Below, one piece after another: positions 6,150 through 8,029 of a DNA stretch of 8,029 nucleotides (positions are counted from its first letter, which is position 1; each line of letters starts with the position of its first letter). The position numbers were made by a program, and so were the translations under genes. The notes under the pieces are model-generated. The model saw only the letters and a program-made list of their open reading frames with translations. It was not told where the DNA came from and did not search any database. The DNA is from Phycisphaerae bacterium (GTDB lineage Bacteria; Planctomycetota; Phycisphaerae; Sedimentisphaerales; Anaerobacaceae), in contig DAOUVA010000182.1 in the NCBI GenBank assembly GCA_030667885.1, positions 1 to 8,029 of the forward strand, written 5' to 3'.

Positions 6150-6170
6150 ACCACCACTTGTTTCTACTAT
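6142..6170 (+). promoter_or_regulatory. Sigma-70-type promoter of the RNase Z-like gene
   Basis: A perfect TTGACA at 6142-6147, an ideal 17-base spacer, and TACTAT at 6165-6170 (four of six for the -10). The predicted start is near 6177, leaving a 5' leader of about 64 bases that contains two minute open frames and a purine-rich GAAGGAG at 6196-6202. Confidence 0.55.
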
Positions 6171-6240
6171 GAAATATAAGTACAAAAATGAAAAAGAAGG
6201 AGTTCTTAATTCGAAATCAATAATGGACAATCAACTATAA

Positions 6241-7092
6241 ATGCCAAGCCATAATTTAGCACATATAGAAATAGATGATTTGGAAATCATCGGCTATTCG
6301 GTCGCCGGAGAAGAAACCGTCGTTGCAATGCCGCAGTTGGACGTTTGTTTCGATATCGGCAAGGCCCCCGACCAGATTATTTCCATAAATCATATTCTGC
6401 TTACGCACGGGCACATGGACCACGCAGCGGGTATCGCATATTACCTTTCGCATCGAAAATTTTGCGGTATGCCGGCCGGGACAATACTGGCCCCCGAAAA
6501 TCTATTGCAGCCTATAACGGAAATAATCAACGCCTGGGGCCGGCTGGACGGCAATAAAATACCGGTCAAACTCGTGGGTGTAAAACCCGGCGACGAATAC
6601 CAGATAAAGCCGAACCTCTTCGCCAGGGTCTTCCCGACTAAACACAGCAATGGCTCTGTCGGTTTCAGCGTAATTGAAAAGCGAAAAAAGCTAAAAGCCG
6701 AGTACACCGGCCTGACGGGCCCGCAAATCGTCGAGTTAAAAAAACAGGGCATCGAGATAGATAACCCGCTGGAGATTCCAATCGTCAGCTACCTCGGCGA
6801 TACGCAGTATGTTGACTTTTCGCAGTTAAAATATATCACCGAAAGCAAAATTCTAATAGCCGAGTGCACGTTCTACGAAGACGAGCATTCCGGCCGGGCC
6901 GAAGCGGGAAGACACATGCACATCGATGATTTTACAACCCTGCTTAAAAACCTGAAAAACGAGCACATTGTCGTAACACATACGACACTGCGCACCCCCA
7001 TGCACGAAATCCGGAAAATATTAAGAAATGCCCTGCCTAAAGATAAGTACGACAGAATCATTCTCCTTATGGACAGGCGATCTCGGAGTTAG
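6241..7092 (+). CDS. Metallo-beta-lactamase-fold protein related to ribonuclease Z
   Basis: The 283-residue protein carries the zinc-binding set of the RNase Z/ElaC group. These are THGHMDH (His56, His58, Asp60, His61), His135 in FPTKHSNGSVGF, Asp187 in SYLGDT, His225/His227 in GRHMHIDDF and His247 in VVTHTTLRTP. The segment TGLTGPQIVELKKQGIEI (156-173) matches the RNase Z 'GP...LK.G' stretch before the GDT motif, and AECTFYEDEH fits the region before the catalytic histidine. The usual RNase Z opening (a FLGT-type glycine-rich strand) is missing; the protein instead begins IDDLEIIGYSVAGEETVV, so it is a divergent relative rather than a clear tRNA 3'-processing enzyme. Phosphodiesterase or RNase activity in the cytoplasm is likely. 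The start is forced: an in-frame stop at 6238-6240 directly abuts the ATG, and no good ribosome site precedes it. It is divergent from the nitrilase gene and convergent with the pRiA4b-type gene. Confidence 0.85.
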   Translation: MPSHNLAHIEIDDLEIIGYSVAGEETVVAMPQLDVCFDIGKAPDQIISINHILLTHGHMDHAAGIAYYLSHRKFCGMPAGTILAPENLLQPITEIINAWGRLDGNKIPVKLVGVKPGDEYQIKPNLFARVFPTKHSNGSVGFSVIEKRKKLKAEYTGLTGPQIVELKKQGIEIDNPLEIPIVSYLGDTQYVDFSQLKYITESKILIAECTFYEDEHSGRAEAGRHMHIDDFTTLLKNLKNEHIVVTHTTLRTPMHEIRKILRNALPKDKYDRIILLMDRRSRS

Positions 7093-7144
7093 TGTTCTTT
7101 CACACGTAATTTGAGGAGTTATCATTCCTGCGGAAGCAAGCGGC

Positions 7145-7696
7145 TTATTTCGTTTTTTTCAAACACGAGTTAATCTCGTCTAAATCAAATTCTTCCGGGT
7201 CGAATTCACCCGCCCATTCCAGCAGTTCCTGGCACTCAGGGTCATCAGGATGCTCGCGTGCCTCCACTAGATCTTGATACCCCCACACCCCCCCGCAATC
7301 CTCAGGAGGACAAGCTCGCTTGCCTTTCAGGCAAACAGGGTATTTCTGCCCCTTCTCCGGAAGCAGAATCTTCTCAACTAACAATTCGTGACGCCAGTCA
7401 TCTCCAAAATCGTATGTATAGAGAAACCTAACTTTCTCCGCACGAATCACTTCAGATAATTTTACCCTTTTCTCGTTTATAGACCCGCTAAAACCAAAGT
7501 TATCTGTAAATTCATCTTGAGGCGGCCCATAACTTTCCCCATCGATCTTAAACTCATGCAGATGATAGTCTTCCCAGCCCATCACAACCTGCAGAATCCT
7601 GTGAAGCTTGTACAGCGTAGTATTGCCATGCACCTGAATTCTTCTCCATATCTGCGGACGAATGTCCTTAAGACTGACTTTAATTTTATAAATCAT
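7145..7696 (-). CDS. Plasmid pRiA4b ORF-3 family protein
   Basis: The 183-residue protein matches the pRiA4b ORF-3/IS1096 TnpR-like family (PF07929) over its whole length. The signatures are IRPQIWRRIQV (12-22), LYKLHRILQVVMGWEDYHLH, FLYTYDFGDDWRHELLVEKI (91-110), CLKGKRACPPEDCGGVWGY (about 122-140) and FDPEEFDLDEIN near the end. The family is small, acidic and widespread, often outside mobile elements despite its name; its biochemical function is not established. No transposase, terminal repeats or target duplication is visible here, so I do not read it as part of an insertion sequence. It starts 31 bases after the GH130 stop codon and may be transcribed with it. The ribosome site is weak. 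The conserved CPPEDCGG segment is encoded by a run of seven G followed by TGT and five G, a tract prone to slippage or sequencing error, but the frame is intact here. Confidence 0.9.
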   Translation of the reverse strand: MIYKIKVSLKDIRPQIWRRIQVHGNTTLYKLHRILQVVMGWEDYHLHEFKIDGESYGPPQDEFTDNFGFSGSINEKRVKLSEVIRAEKVRFLYTYDFGDDWRHELLVEKILLPEKGQKYPVCLKGKRACPPEDCGGVWGYQDLVEAREHPDDPECQELLEWAGEFDPEEFDLDEINSCLKKTK

Positions 7697-7727
7697 CAGA
7701 ACCGTTTCTCTATTTCATTAAGATATA

Positions 7728-8029
7728 TTACTTTGGCGCTCTTGAATCGGTCAGGCAAAGCTCTACAAGCTCGTCGATTACCGCCGTACCGGCGCACATC
7801 ACCTTATCCGCCCCGCCCCAGTATAGTTTCAATGTCCCATCGTCTTCCGGTACGGCCCCGCAGGTAAAGACCACGTTGTGCACATAGCCGGTGACTTCCC
7901 ACGGGTCTTCCGGCTGTAATATCCAGCGGTCGCCGACGCCAAGAATCTCAGCCGGGTCATCAAGGTTGTGCAAAGCGGCACCCAGACGATATACATGCCC
8001 GTCCATCGTTGGAAAAACACCGTGGTAGA
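7728..8029 (-). CDS. C-terminal part of a GH130 family glycoside phosphorylase (5' end off the right edge)
   Basis: The frame is open to the right edge, giving about 99 visible residues; the ATG at 8006 is internal, because the upstream codons YHGVFPT continue the family pattern. The sequence fits the end of the GH130 five-bladed propeller: YHGV, GHVYRLGAALHNLDDPAEI, then WEVTGYVHNVVFTCGAV and DDGTLKLYWGGADKVMCAGT, ending in a helix VIDELVELCL. GH130 enzymes are mostly phosphorylases of beta-mannosides such as mannosyl-glucose or mannooligosaccharides, releasing mannose-1-phosphate, with some hydrolases known. The catalytic Asp and phosphate-binding residues lie in the missing N-terminal two thirds, so the subfamily and activity cannot be assigned. 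No signal peptide can be judged. It is followed after 31 bases by the pRiA4b-type gene on the same strand. Confidence 0.88.
   Translation of the reverse strand, partial: YHGVFPTMDGHVYRLGAALHNLDDPAEILGVGDRWILQPEDPWEVTGYVHNVVFTCGAVPEDDGTLKLYWGGADKVMCAGTAVIDELVELCLTDSRAPK

Noticed and set aside
5574..6179. A 201-codon plus-strand open frame opposite the nitrilase gene
   Set aside because: It has no recognisable motif and mirrors a minus-strand gene with a complete catalytic triad and signal peptide; it is an antisense shadow.
7112..7144. A small gene after the GAGGAG-like purine run in the 7093-7144 gap
   Set aside because: No ATG, GTG or TTG stands at a workable distance with an open frame of useful length.
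7093..7160. A terminator between the RNase Z-like and pRiA4b-type genes, using the T-run near 7150
   Set aside because: The T-run codes for lysines at the end of the minus-strand gene, and I could not find a convincing stem before it on the plus strand.
7145..7696. The pRiA4b ORF-3 gene as evidence of an IS1096-type or plasmid element
   Set aside because: No transposase, terminal inverted repeats or direct repeats were seen nearby, and this family is common on chromosomes.

Overview
The window looks like chromosomal DNA from a Gram-negative-type, environmental, carbohydrate-using bacterium. My best guess is the Planctomycetota (Phycisphaerae/Sedimentisphaerales-like). This rests on gene content and protein style: an ECF sigma/anti-sigma pair followed by an exported TPR plus propeller-repeat protein, a secreted GHL15-type glycosidase, and a GH130 phosphorylase. 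No rRNA or other marker gene is present to prove it. I found no tRNA, rRNA, CRISPR array or insertion sequence. Genes are densely packed, and the largest gene-free gap is about 208 bases (6033-6240).

Left part (1-2190, all minus strand, read right to left): an apparent three-gene envelope-signalling operon. It consists of an ECF sigma factor (1560-2141), a single-pass membrane anti-sigma factor with an RseB/MucB-like outer domain (665-1570, overlapping the sigma gene), and an exported TPR protein with PD40/TolB-like propeller repeats that runs off the left edge (1-650). A TATAAT box at 2185-2190 and a Shine-Dalgarno at 2150-2155 show that the sigma gene most likely starts at a GTG well inside the longest open frame.

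Middle (2275-6032): a HAD-family phosphatase/phosphomutase on the plus strand, probably with a leaderless mRNA. It converges on a minus-strand cluster of a secreted nitrilase-superfamily amidase (5028-6032), a DUF434/DUF5616 protein with an NYN/PIN-like look (4291-5007), and a secreted GHL15-type putative glycosidase (3036-4235). Spacings inside the cluster are 20 and 55 bases. The convergent ends at about 2996-3035 carry a GC-rich inverted repeat.

Right part (6107-8029): a divergent intergenic region in which two TTGACA -35 boxes face away from each other as the arms of a perfect palindrome. One promoter would serve the nitrilase cluster. The other would serve an RNase Z-like metallo-beta-lactamase-fold protein (6241-7092, plus). 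A pRiA4b ORF-3 family protein (7145-7696, minus) and the C-terminal end of a GH130 glycoside phosphorylase (7728-8029, minus) follow, converging on the RNase Z-like gene.

Working together: the sigma operon probably transduces an envelope signal. The secreted amidase, GHL15 and GH130 point to glycan use. The HAD enzyme may act on sugar phosphates. The DUF434 and RNase Z-like proteins, on either side of the palindromic promoter, are both plausible nucleic-acid-processing enzymes. These links are inferred from gene order, not shown.
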